Shown here one piece after another: positions 21,393 to 32,279 of a DNA stretch of 64,000 bases. A program made the position numbers and the translations under genes. The stretch's first letter is position 1, and each line of letters opens with the position of its first letter. Source of the DNA: Floccularia luteovirens (Eukaryota > Basidiomycota > Agaricomycetes > Agaricales > Squamanitaceae); assembly GCA_009739215.1 (NCBI GenBank), contig VSJF01000009.1, positions 310,001 through 374,000 of the forward strand, in the 5' to 3' direction. Below the pieces are notes generated by a model that worked only from the letters and a program-made list of their open reading frames with translations, ran no database searches and was not told the origin of the DNA.

Positions 21393-23261
21393 CTATGTGT
21401 CTGAGTCAGCTTGTGCTTTTTTGCTTCTAGAAAATATAGGTACTTGCCTCTCACTCTGATATCTGGTGTCTACAGCTAAAGCTGCATTGACCCTTTCAAT
21501 CCCTGTAGCATCTGCAATCTCTATGTCAACATCCATCTCTGTCCAGCTATTAGTGGGACATGGATAATCTCTGTCATCTTCCAAAGATCTGAGAGATATA
21601 GAATCACCTGAATCGGACTGAGCCAGGTAATGAACCAGCTCTGGATCAGAATATCCGAGACATTTTGTTGGACACTCACTTATCTCCTCTGGTACTTCCT
21701 CTATTCTAGAGAACTCCTCTACTCTATCCTGGACTGGTGCTAGCTCCTCAAAGGTTTTTAAGAACCGAGGAGTGCAGGGAAAACCAGCCCAGTCTACCAA
21801 CTCATGACTATGATATACTTGTGGGTACAGAGTCTATGGGTGTCTTTTGGCACCCATGCCAGTGAATGTACTAGCAACAGGTGGAGTGTAATACTTATGG
21901 GGGTTTTCCCAGAGGAAGGGTGGCAGAGGCTCTTTGGAGAGTCACTCTTCCAAGGGGATATGTGATGGACCTGGCATAGCTAGGGAAGCTACATGTGAGT
22001 GAGCCGTATTCTCACTTGGCTCATCTGCTGTTTTTGCATTTTTCTTCTTTTCTTGTTTACCCTTTCCTCTCCTATGACTGCCTCTGGTGCGCTTCTTCCT
22101 CTGACCATCTTTAGAAGAGTCTTCTTTTTGTTTTTGGGTCTGGTCTTTGTATTGGGGATTCTGCGTCTTACTTTTGATGTTTGACATCTTATTCACCTTG
22201 CCTGCAGCGCTACTCGAGGTAGCTTTCTGAATGTTAGCACCAGTGTACTGATGCTGTGCGGCGTTGGCTACATCACTCAGGCAGAGGGTCTGTGCATCTC
22301 AATTTTGCAGTAGTGTGGTAATAACCACATTCCATTTGTCTGGGATAGCTGCCAAGATGATCAATGCCTGGAGCAACTCGGGGATAGCGCAATCATTTTC
22401 AGTCATGTAGCTGCAAATTTCTCTAAGTCTGAGAATGTCAGTTTCAGGGTTGCCTCCAGACATTTTAAAGTCCTTTAGCTTTTTGTACAATTCAAAAATC
22501 GTCCCCAATTCTTTTTTCTCATATCTTGCAACAAGAAAATCCCATACTTCCTTAGCAGTTGTCATGTCTTTAACCAGGGCCCAAATGTCAGAGGAGATCC
22601 ACATTCTCAAACATCCTAGTGCCATAATGTTCTTCTCTTCAAATTCCAGGGCTAGCTTCATTTTAAACTCATTAAAGCTGTTGGGGTCCCCAGAAGGAAA
22701 GAGTCTGGTTCCCAACACATACATCCAAAGACTGGAGTGTTGAGCAGCGCCTGTCACACACAGTGATAGGGAACTACCTTACCTGGGGTTCTTACTGTTG
22801 CTTAGAGGGGTACTGCTACTAACTACTACCAAGTAATTTGGACAAGGTATATTTGACGTTACTACCTTTGTTATATACATTATAGGCATGGCTGTGTAAT
22901 ACCTAATGTAGTTACCAGCGTGTACATGAAACACCTCGTGTCTACTCTAGGTAGGACATGAGTCATACACATTCCATAACATGAGTCATACGCGTATTCG
23001 CAGTAAGCTCTAGAATGTTCTAGACCGTGTGTGTCATTACATCTTAGTCATATATACAGGTGTGACCTTATCTTATCTTATCAGGTCTACAACACATGAC
23101 TGACGAGCACGTGACTAATCACATGACTACTAATCTATCACGTGGAGTTGCTGTCGCAACATGGAGGTCATCATAAATACCTGCATCTGGGATTTTCAGT
23201 CGAACCATTTGTTACCAGCAAAGATGAAGAAGACAGCAGTGATGACAAATGACATTGACAT
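21393..23261 (-). pseudogene. gag: H1 gag, broken and interrupted by a solo LTR
   Basis: The start region near 23261 reads MSMSFVITAVFFIFAGNKWFD then a TGA where E2 has Trp (WYEWK), a nonsense change at the first conserved motif. The solo LTR at 22738-23161 splits the gene. Downstream blocks include VWDFLVARYEKKELGTIFELYKKLKDFKMSGGNPE and PELLQALIILAAIPDKWN (22299-22737), a basic patch (RKKRTRGSHRRGKGKQEKKK) and the acidic linker (CPTNSWTEMDVDIEIADATG). Stops and shifts lie between the blocks. No zinc knuckle is seen. Confidence 0.85.
22738..23161 (-). repeat. Solo LTR, family A, inserted in H1 gag
   Basis: This 424-bp LTR is of the same family as H1's own LTRs but a separate insertion, flanked by TGGAG on both sides (22733-22737, 23162-23166). 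Removing it rejoins gag reading. Confidence 0.92.
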
Positions 23262-23511
23262 GCTTAAAAGTTTGTTTGAAGTTGAGGGCTGTAAAAGACA
23301 GCATTAGCTCAACGTTCATATCAACGATCAAGACATAAGGCATAGCAAAGAGACATCATCTCGATACATAGTTCTGCCGATGATAGTAGAGTGGTCAATA
23401 ATACAAGCTCAATGCGATGCAGAGTGAGTACAAGAGACACTTAACCATCCAGGTAGAGCTTAGTTCCAAGTCATCTTAGGCAGCGACAAACGTGCCATAG
23501 AGACTGGCACC

Positions 23512-23524
23512 GGGGCCCATAACC
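23512..23524 (-). promoter_or_regulatory. H1 primer-binding site
   Basis: The sequence and position next to the 5' LTR are the same as in the two younger elements: complement of the initiator tRNA-Met anticodon arm. Confidence 0.78.
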
Positions 23525-23945
23525 TGTTGAGCAGCATCTGTCACACACAGTGATAGAAACTATCTTACCTGAGGTTCTTACTGTTGCTTAGAGGGGCTGT
23601 ACTACTGACTACTACCAAGTAAATTGGACAAAGTATATTGACATTACTACTCTGTATATATACATTATAGTCATGGCTGTGTAATACCTAATGTAGTTAC
23701 CAGCATGTACATGAAACACCTCGTGTCTACTCTGGGTAGGACATGAGTCATACATGTTCCATAACATGAGTCATACGTGTGTCCACAGTAAGCTCTAGAA
23801 TGCTCTAGACCGTGTGTGTCATTACATCTTAGTCATTATACTGGTGTGATCTTATCTTATCTTATCAGGTCTACAACACATGACTGACAAGCACGTGACT
23901 AATCACATGACTACTAATCTATCATGTGGAGTTGCTGTCGCAACA
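23525..23945 (-). repeat. 5' LTR of H1 (family A)
   Basis: This 421-bp LTR is the partner of 4411-4833. It is followed by TACGT (23946-23950), the slightly decayed target duplication. Confidence 0.9.
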
Positions 23946-23950
23946 TACGT

Positions 23951-25598
23951 ACCATCTGTGATTTTGTATAGTGATGGACCCATGTGTGAGTGATAGAAGT
24001 GCTACTATGAATCAGATTCTTAGCTATTATTTACCATGCTACTGTGTTTTCAGTTATGCATAGTAGTGTGGGGTGAGTGCATGCGCTAGTCCTGGATAAC
24101 ACGTTCCATTCCATTTCCATCACCATTTCACATTATCACTTCATGCCCTTTATCATTCACATTTCCTCTCTCATTTCACATTATTCACACTTCCTTACTA
24201 TAATCACCTCATTTCATTTCTCCTTTCATTTCATACTTCACACTTTCCTTTTCCATACTATTTCACACCTTCACCTTATCACATTAAATCACCATTTAGT
24301 ATAGTCTAGATGATGCAATGCACATCACATATGTTTTCCTCCTTCCATTTTAGTATACCTTACACATTTTCTAGTACTTAAAGACAGCTGTAAAGTACAA
24401 GTCGACATCTCACCAATTAGTGATTTCAATATATTCTACTACATTCCTTATACTTTCTTTCAAGAAAACCTTCTCTGTCACCAAAGTCCCTATGAACTCA
24501 TAGGGGTAATCCTCCCCACAGTAGACCTTCATGAAACTACAAAATATCATACGTAATTCGGTTAATTGAAGACACACCTCAAAGTAGTGTTGAAACCGTT
24601 ATGCCACTGAATACAATGACCTAGGATGCATAACCTAGTTTTCTTGTTATGACGAACTAAGAATGAAAAGGAGAATCAATTTGATGATACCGTCAGCATT
24701 ATCTAGTAATGCTACTGATTGTTTCGGCAAATTGTAATCTACGCCAAGATACGCCTACTTTACCTTGTGCAATTTTGCGCAAAATTATTTGATATCGATA
24801 CTCAGGGTGTGAGAGCTCTCGATGGTACATATGCGTATTGTTGGTTGTGTTTCCCTCGGCAGCAAAAAAAAACAAAGATATGTTGTGCCATATCTGATCA
24901 TCAATTGATGTGGAATTGATCCATAACAATGTTTTTGTACAACCGTTCCAGGCACTCGAGCAATGGACAGCCTTACCGAATAGATCCGGGAAACTCAATG
25001 GATTAGGATGTAAAGATTTGATGAGTTCAAGCTGGTACCTGTGAACAGTGTGGCGATATCCGTTTTCAGACGCATACTCGCACAGGTAGACCCCTAACAG
25101 CAGTAACATCCATTCGGAATTTCTCAAGATCAAACTCGAAGAACTGCCCCAACGCTAGCAATCCCTGGCAGGCACAGGCGACGACATCAGAGAAGTTAGT
25201 TATATTTGTGGGGATTCCACGTACTGATGGTTCTTTCACAGTGACCTCTTTCATAATCGTACTCATAAAATTATCAACGTAGTTGGCGGTATTTCTATAA
25301 ACTCCAACGCTGGTACATAACACATTTTGGAGTTAAGTGAATGTGACTATTTTTATCCTATTTCTAACAGCCATTGCATTAGCGTGCAGAATCTTTTCTA
25401 CAGCCTCAAAGATAATCAATGATTATGATGGCAACAAATCAGTACACACATGTATTCTCCATCTTCCTGATACTACTTCAATAGGTAAAATTGCTGCAGT
25501 TGTAAGTCCTATATACATTGTTTCTGCCAGCAGGCATCCCCCTCTGAATCTATCCACTCTTCTTGATACAAACGAAAAACACCATTATCCACACCACC
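23951..25598. other. Intergenic, low-complexity tract and unrecognised ORFs
   Basis: This is the original right flank of H1. It holds the pyrimidine-rich tract at 24100-24298. Two overlapping minus-strand frames (24699-25133 and 25066-25323) encode no domain I recognise. No supported gene otherwise. Confidence 0.4.
24100..24298 (+). repeat. Strand-asymmetric CATTTCA-rich tract
   Basis: About 200 bp are built almost only of C, T and A on the plus strand, with many variants of CATTTC, TTCACA and ATTTCA. It is an irregular simple-sequence tract rather than a clean tandem array. It lies just outside the H1 right boundary. Confidence 0.7.
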
Positions 25599-27195
25599 AT
25601 GTCCGAGTCAACAGAAAATATTCCTGCTTTCATGTATACGTCGGTTATTCCTGTGGATCAAGCATTATTTTTTGGGACGTTCTTGTTGGTGATGTACGGT
25701 GTCATCTCAATGCCTAGAATCAATCTGACGACCATCTTGTAGTATTTTAGGATTCACGGTAGCTCAAGCCTATTGGTACTTCCGGCGCTACCCGCATGAC
25801 AAAGTTTGGCTCAAGAACTTAGTATGTCCAACCCATCTTTATCCTTGTGAATCACTGGTATAATATGAATGCATTCTTTGCTTATTGCACATTAAAGGTT
25901 GGAATTCTATTGCAAGTAGACTGGCCCACATGTCTTGCTACTTCGTGTTGACAAGTATATAGAGCCTTGAGCTTGGTTCATGCCGCACTTTCCATAAACT
26001 CAGTGTGAGCTCCCCTTCTTTCATTGTAGGGGCTACATTGATGGACAATGTCAGCTATCACTACTTTATCATAAATCACGCCAACTTTGATGCGATGTTT
26101 CCAATAATTTGGTAACTAGATTTAAACCCATACATAATTCATCTAATAACCGTTTTATCAGGTCGATTAAAGTGAGTGAACATGCGCATATGTTGACTTT
26201 CTTACCTACGATTCTGTTTAGGCTGTTATGGGAATTCCCGTATGTCTTCATATTGACAACGACTGCTCTTTTAAAAATTGAACTTTTTTATCAGATATTT
26301 GTTGCTTTTGCAACTAACTGGTACAGCATTTCCAACCCTGAATACATACCTGTACTGACCTCGCATAACGCCAGTGTTCAAATATGGCGAGTATATATTA
26401 GTATGTTCGCTGCTTGCATAATATTTTCCAAACTAGTGCTCATTGGCTTCATAGTCGGGGGGTCTTCTAGGATTGCTGGTGCCGCGGTGTGTATGAGAAC
26501 TTCGATACCTGTGAAAGTCCAACTCACATTTTCCATCAAGCTCTTTTTCGTGTTGATAGCATTTTGTGAGTACCTTTACTACAGCTCTATTTCTTAGCTC
26601 ACATCCTCAATTTCGTCAGCGTTGACCTTTGGTGAGATATTTATCTTTATTCTTGATTCAATCCACTAATATTATCTGCCAGTCCTATGTTTGATAGTGG
26701 CGTGAGCTTTACTTTTCAATGCAAAACAATGATGATATCAACGTATTACGATTTGCACAGAATCAAGATTGACGATTGTATCAAAATCTTGCAATATAAT
26801 GTATGTATAGGTCGACTTTTTGATATTGGCACTAAACTAACGATGCAATATTGAGAAACTTCTCATTCTCGTATTTAGTAGCTGGTTGGCAGCAGACATC
26901 GTAGTAGCGGGTAGTATGATATGGTGTTTGAGAAAATACCGGTCCGGACTTCAAAGGTTCGTGAATAGGTATAATGAGGAATGAGCATGACTGATAATGA
27001 TGTCTTCTCTGACCACAGAACAAGGTCACTGCTGAACACATTGATTGCGTATACTATCAGCTCTGGCCTAGTTTTTGTGTGCGTGTTACTCTCTATCTTT
27101 AGCACACTATATAACTATTCAACCCATTCTCTTACAGCGCTCTCAGCATGTCCAGTCTAATATGTGTATGTTATGGATTCTTCAGCAATGCCTGA
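25599..27195 (+). CDS. DUF6534-like membrane protein, possibly decayed
   Basis: The start is ATG 25599 (MSESTENIPAFMYTSVIP). Exon 1 ends at MY; splicing restores GFTVAQAYWYFRRYPHDKVWLKNL, the family signature. Further blocks are SYHYFIINHANFDAMFPIIW (about 26050-26110), QIFVAFATNWYSIS (about 26295), SSWLAADIVVAGSMIWCLRKYRSGLQR (about 26870-26960), RSLLNTLIAYTISSGLVF (about 27020) and a tail SMSSLICVCYGFFSNA with stop near 27195. GT and AG signals flank most blocks. Parts of the middle (25.9-26.6 kb) read only with frame changes, so it may be a pseudogene. An inverted paralogue lies at 28503-30275. Confidence 0.5.
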
Positions 27196-27739
27196 GTCAT
27201 TGGTCACTGATGAGCAACCATGGTTGATAGGCCATCATTTTCAACGACCAAGCAATATATGTTGGCATTTTCATTTTGCAAAAATGTGAGTGGAGTTGGA
27301 GCAACACTTTGGCCAATGAACATATGACAACTTAAAAAATAATAGCTTACTTGAACTTTCTCTTGGCCAGGTGAGTTTATTCCCTGGTACACCTGTATCT
27401 GGTGGTCGCTTACACAATCCCGAAGTCTAAATTCAAGGAAAGGAACAAATGCTTCATACGAAGAAAACTCCAGAAATCTATCTGTTTTTAATAAAATCAA
27501 TCCAAAAACCATGATCAATATCGGAAGCAAGGATATCACTTCTGCTTGATAGAAGTGGTGGTGTTGGTGATTGATATCAGGGGTGTAACATAGTTCCAAT
27601 TTTCAACGAGTCAGGTTACTTTTTCGTTATTTTTCCTGAGTTAGATAAAAATTCCAACAACTGAATATTTATTTCATTCGAGTAACTGGTTTTAACATGA
27701 CTGAAATTATAAGTAGTCAATTGTTAACATATTGCACAG

Positions 27740-28040
27740 TAGTTGTACCTCATATATACTTTGGTGCAAGAAAGTGCAGGGCTTAGTTTCAGCTTGTATC
27801 CGACTCACGCTACTAGACACTGTAGTAACTACAACCATGGTATGGAACCAAAACACGGTCCAAGTAAATCAATTGTATATGAGAGATTCGATGACCGAGT
27901 AGTACTGTTCATAAAATACAATGATCACTGACAGGGTCTTTAATCTTCCTGCATACACACACGCATCTAATCCCTCACTAGGCTATGTAGTCTTGCATAC
28001 GGAAATATTCCTTAAGCTGTTCAATAACACACTGATCATG
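27740..28040 (+). pseudogene. 3' fragment of a DUF6534-like gene
   Basis: The reading GLVSACIRLTLLDTVVTTTMVWNQNTVQ parallels LVLNVTLDIAVTVIMAWNLYKSRTGF of the gene at 2508-4135. Base-level similarity continues through the following intron and last exon, and beyond the stop, to about 28100. In-frame stops (RDSMTE-stop) show it is a dead partial copy. Confidence 0.5.
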
Positions 28041-28502
28041 TCGTACCACACTAGATACTAGTGACCTCCATCAATCTCATCTTTTATGATTCAATCCATA
28101 AATAAATACATATTGTGTATAGTGACAGAACGATATGTAATCGGAGAAAGTGTTAAACATCATATCTCGAGCTAATATTAATCATGCTAGCATGTTTTCA
28201 GGTATTTTTAGTAGATCAACTAGAATATGAGATGATTCGAAACATTTTTTCTGGATACTAACATTGTCCCACCGAATACAAAACCTAAGCTCAATCACCA
28301 GATTTCTGTCATTATGGTGGTGAGCTGAAAGTGTAAAGCGGAGGGTAGTTCGACAACTCCTTTGACATTGCCTGTTAATTGTTTCTGGCAAATGACATAG
28401 TACTCTCCACAGTGGTCCCTGGGTTGTTTTGTGACCTCGTTTGAATGAAAAAGTCTGAATAGAAGCTTTCTTCATACACCTCGCTGTCATTTCTCCTTGA
28501 AT

Positions 28503-30275
28503 TTAGGCTTGGAAAATTTGGTTAGCAAATTTAATCGATCTTCTGTCGAACAAGGAAAATACACTCACAGTGCAAGGATATAATTCAGGTAGACTGACAA
28601 ATTCTATTTGGTGAGTTGATACATTACAATTACAGTTTCCCTCACATTTTTCCAAGATGTACACACCAATATAGACTGTCTCGTCCTTGATAATTATAGC
28701 CTGTATGAATGAGTATGCATGAATTGCTTGCAACATGATACATATTAAAAGACGTACACAAATCAAACAAGCTAAACTGAGGGCGCTGTAACAGTCGAGT
28801 TGAATGGTATTATACAGAAAAATGGTGGGATACATACCCGAAAACTAGGCCGGAGCTAATAGCATAGGTAATAAGATTATCAATCAGGAACCTTGTTCTA
28901 CATATAATCAAATAAAGTATGAACGTTAGTTGCACTAACTACAGAAGAATGCTCACTACACAAACCTACGAAATTTATTTCGGTTCCTCCTCAAAGACCA
29001 TATCATGCCACCTGCTACTGAGATGTCTGTCACTGTAAATATACTGAATATGAAAAGGATAAGTGCCTGAACGCATGTTAAGCAAGCTAGTAAATGATGG
29101 GTTAAGATATTATGGCATACCCGATACTGCTCGGCTTGTACAAATTCATCAATTTTGGTCCTGTATTAAGTACAGCTCATGATATAGGGTGTCATACCAT
29201 TCAAAGAAGACTACTCACTGCGCAGTAATATATAATACTAAACAATGACTCAGTAGGCTTTGGGACCAAAAAGCCAGCTAACCTCACCTAATGTTGCCAC
29301 TAGATATCAAGCATGTAAGCTTCATCAACTAATCAGTAATGAAGATACTTACCGAACTCCGTAAACACAAGAAAGAGCTAAGGGAATAACATAAATAAAA
29401 TCCTTAATAACTTATATCTAACATACAACAAAACCAACAAATATACGACTTGCTCTAACTGTGATTCTTGTGAATACTACTTTCAATAATGGAAAGAAGA
29501 TTGGGACACACTGATGTATATTCGCCATATTTGCAGGCTGTTATGCAGAAAAGTCAATTGGTGTTTAGATATACAAGCTAGAAACACTCAACCAATTTGT
29601 CGAAGCTGCAATAACCATCTGGGGTTTTTTGAAATTTGAGAGATAGATTTGAGCATCAATATTGGCACATACAGGAATCAGTATGACCCCCTGGAGCAAC
29701 GTGATTGTGAATAGGGATCTTGTAATGTGTGGATATGCTCACCTTGGCTGACCTTAATTAAATTTGAGTAAGATATAAGATTATAGGTATGTTATGTTAA
29801 CACTAACCAAGGAATCGTGCTCGTTGCATGGGGGTCTGCGTGATGGGTGATGAAATAAAAGTAGCTGATTTCTTCAGTGCAGACCGACACCTTACACAGG
29901 ATGAAAAGAAACATACGTCGAATGAATAGTAAAAAGTAAATGAACAAGACTCAAGACCCTGTTGAATTGTTGACAACGAGATACATATGATATATGTGTA
30001 GGGATGACATACGCTAGAATTGCAATCTGAGAAGATATCATTTATATCATTTGGCAGGACAGACAATATCAAGCATACCAAGATCTTGAGCCAGGTTTGG
30101 TCATCGGGGTAACGCCGAAAATATTGATATGCTTGTGCCATAGCAAATCCCGAGAATCTAGGGCACCGAAAAGTTGGTTTAAACTTCTCGCTTTACATAT
30201 GACTAGGTCGCACATCATCAAAATAAAATTCCCAAAGAACAGCGCAATGGATGAGGAAGTGACGGATGTACTCAT
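28503..30275 (-). CDS. DUF6534-like membrane protein, inverted paralogue
   Basis: The start ATG is at 30275 (MSTSVTSSSIALFFGNFILMM). Splicing gives GFAMAQAYQYFRRYPDDQTWLKIL. Later blocks are ISYFYFITHHADPHATSTIPW (about 29820), GVILIPVCANID (about 29690), a segment ending STNWLSVSSLYI (about 29590), LQIWRIYIS (about 29525), FTVTDISVAGGMIWSLRRNRNKFR (about 28975-29040) and ALSLACLICVRLL (about 28760). The blocks occur in the same order as in the plus-strand copy at 25599. Several exons look open, but the 3' end and some junctions are uncertain, so it may be functional or recently dead. Confidence 0.5.
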
Positions 30276-31215
30276 TGGAAAGGGGTAGGCTGACCAGTGA
30301 CCAATTATCGATGAAGTTTGGGATTGCACGCTACATGACAAGAGAGTTATATGTGGCATTTGTTGAAGCTTGTTGTACCATCTGATATTCATATTATGTT
30401 CGTGGTTCATTGACGTATAGCCTCTTTGGGATCAGCTTCGGCACGTTCTAGTGGGTGAGATGGTGATCCGGAAAGACATTCTATAAGTTACTACGACTAA
30501 AATAGTATCCTTTGTATTTCCTGTTAAAGGCATAGCATTTCAGTTGATCAGATGAAGGCTCAGCGCTCAGCGCTTGAATCTTGATAGATGTGATAAAATT
30601 TGGTAAATGCTGCTTTCTGGACCCTAAGCAAATTTAAAAGTCGTGTCTCGAAGTTTGTTAGATTACAAGGCAAGTCAAAGTATACTCCTTTTAGGGAGTT
30701 TGATGTCGCATAAGTGTATTACGGCAATTCCTGTATGCATATACACATTTTTAGGTTCTAACCTACAGTCCCTGCCAGTCTTCTCAGCCTGGGAACCAGA
30801 AGTGCTATGCATTGACTTGTATAACAGGAATCTGATGGGTATATATCAGTATGCCACCTCGGATGGTCAATAAGAATGCGAAGATGGTGTCATGAAGGTG
30901 CGAAGAATAGAATCTGTGGGTGCAGAGAGTCTTACAGGTTCGGCGGCGCTACAAAGAAAAGAAAGGCTGAGGGCGAGAACCAAGAGTCTCCAATAACAAC
31001 AATAGGTGCAGTCGAAAAGCACTCTGTTGAAGTTATATGCACTGTTGACCCTTGGTTCATTTGCCCGTTCGCCTCTGAATTTCCATTGCGAGCGAGTTTG
31101 CCAAGCCGGTTGAGTTTTTCTTGAAGCCCAAAGAAACAATTCATCTCGTTAACCATCCTTATTCATAGCACTGACCAACAGGCGCGACGTTCGAACGAGG
31201 CACATAAATGGATAA
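30276..31215. other. Intergenic, no supported gene
   Basis: Only short overlapping frames without recognisable domains. Probably holds the 3' flank of the minus-strand repeat-protein gene and the promoter of the gene at 28503-30275. Confidence 0.5.
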
Positions 31216-32219
31216 TCAATTTCCCAGAAGCATGTCTTTTGCGCTGCGACGGCCACCATACGAACGGCGAAATCTGGATGAGCCTATGGGCGACGATGAG
31301 GCCACGGGGGTCACTCGAGGACGACATTTGGGTGGAGAAGTGAAGAAGCGATCAGAGCGATTGGGCAGGTTATCGTTCGTAATACTTATGACATAGATAG
31401 AAGATAATAGCGAGCGATCACCTCCAGAAGATACTTTGAAGAAAATGTCATGAAGTCCAGATTCAACCTTCTCGATGTTCATAGCATGAATCGAAGACGA
31501 TTGAGAGCGGTCACCTACAGACGGGTCTGCAATGAAGTTATCATCTAACTCAAATTTAGAAGCGTCCTTCTTAGCATTGATAGCGTGCTTGGAAGATGAC
31601 AAGGAACGATCACAAACAGAAGAACCAATGAGGCAGTCATAATTTTGCGTAGAGGTTAGCGCTGCTTCAATTTTCTCTTTCTCCCCAGCATGGATGGAAG
31701 ATGACAGAGAACGGTCGATTGCAGATGGTTTTGCGAAAAAGTCGACCTCAAGCGTTCTATGCCTAGCATCCACAATAGAAGTTAATAGTGAACGAACATC
31801 TGTGGAGTGTCCAACGATGCGGCTGTCCGTAGCGTGAATTGAAGACGACAGGGAACGGTCGACTACAGATAGTCCCATAAGAAGGTCATCGTCCAACTCG
31901 AATTGAGGAAGTTTATGCTCCTTGATATCCACGACATGCATACGGCACTCACTGGGAGCGAGTTTGGGATCTTCAAGCCTATTGATGTCTACAGCATGTA
32001 AAGAGGAGCCCAGCGACCGGTCTTTTGCAGAAATTTCCATAATGAAGATATCGTTTGATTCGGATGATATGAATGGCTTGTGGATATGCTCGTGAGCTTC
32101 GGTTTCTTCCGGGTCATTAAGAGTGGTCTCATTTGATGTACCAGCTGATGCAGTGGACTGCACGCCCTTTAGTCAACCTAAGCATAAGAATTGTAAAAGT
32201 CCCTTACCTTGATATACAT
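31216..32219 (-). CDS. Unrecognised protein with seven DRSLSSSIHA repeats
   Basis: A short first exon (32219-32208, coding MYIK) joins across a 46-bp intron (GTAAGG...GTGCAG) to a long exon ending at TGA 31216. The protein is about 317 residues with no signal peptide or membrane helix. It contains seven imperfect repeats, spaced about 30-50 residues, with the consensus DD-x-[FL]-hydrophobic-xx-PS-xx-DRSLSSSIHA. Variants read KDRSLGSSLHA, VDRSLSSSIHA, VRSLLTSIVDA, IDRSLSSSIHA, CDRSLSSSKHA, GDRSQSSSIHA and GDRSLLSSIYV. I know no family with this motif. The repeated Arg-Ser-Leu-Ser-Ser-Ser could be a phosphorylation or docking site (inference). The first exon lies only about 60 bp from the stop of the next same-strand gene. 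Confidence 0.65.
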
Positions 32220-32279
32220 GTCCCCGCTTAAGGTGGTATCTATTAATGGGGATATTTCATAGAATGGATTTCTATAAGG

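Larger units (their letters stand above)
4411..23945 (-). mobile_element. H1: old Ty1/copia LTR retrotransposon carrying four nested insertions
   Basis: The ends are LTRs of one family (4411-4833 and 23525-23945) with the termini TGTTGAGCAG...CGCAACA. They are flanked by TACAT on the left and TACGT on the right, a 5-bp target duplication with one transition. Pol fragments read on minus run from gag at the right to reverse transcriptase/RNase H at the left. Four younger insertions interrupt it, each with an exact 5-bp duplication: AGACC (5574/11461), CACGT (12968/19368), GGTAT (20703/21064) and TGGAG (22733/23162). Removing them leaves about 6458 bp, a normal copia length, and the protein reading resumes across each joint. 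Stop codons, frameshifts and a changed RT catalytic motif show that H1 is dead. Confidence 0.92.

Noticed and set aside
27204..27599. 131-codon minus-strand ORF with a hydrophobic stretch
   Set aside because: No recognised motif; lies in the 3' flank of the plus-strand DUF6534-like copy and may only be antisense of decayed sequence.
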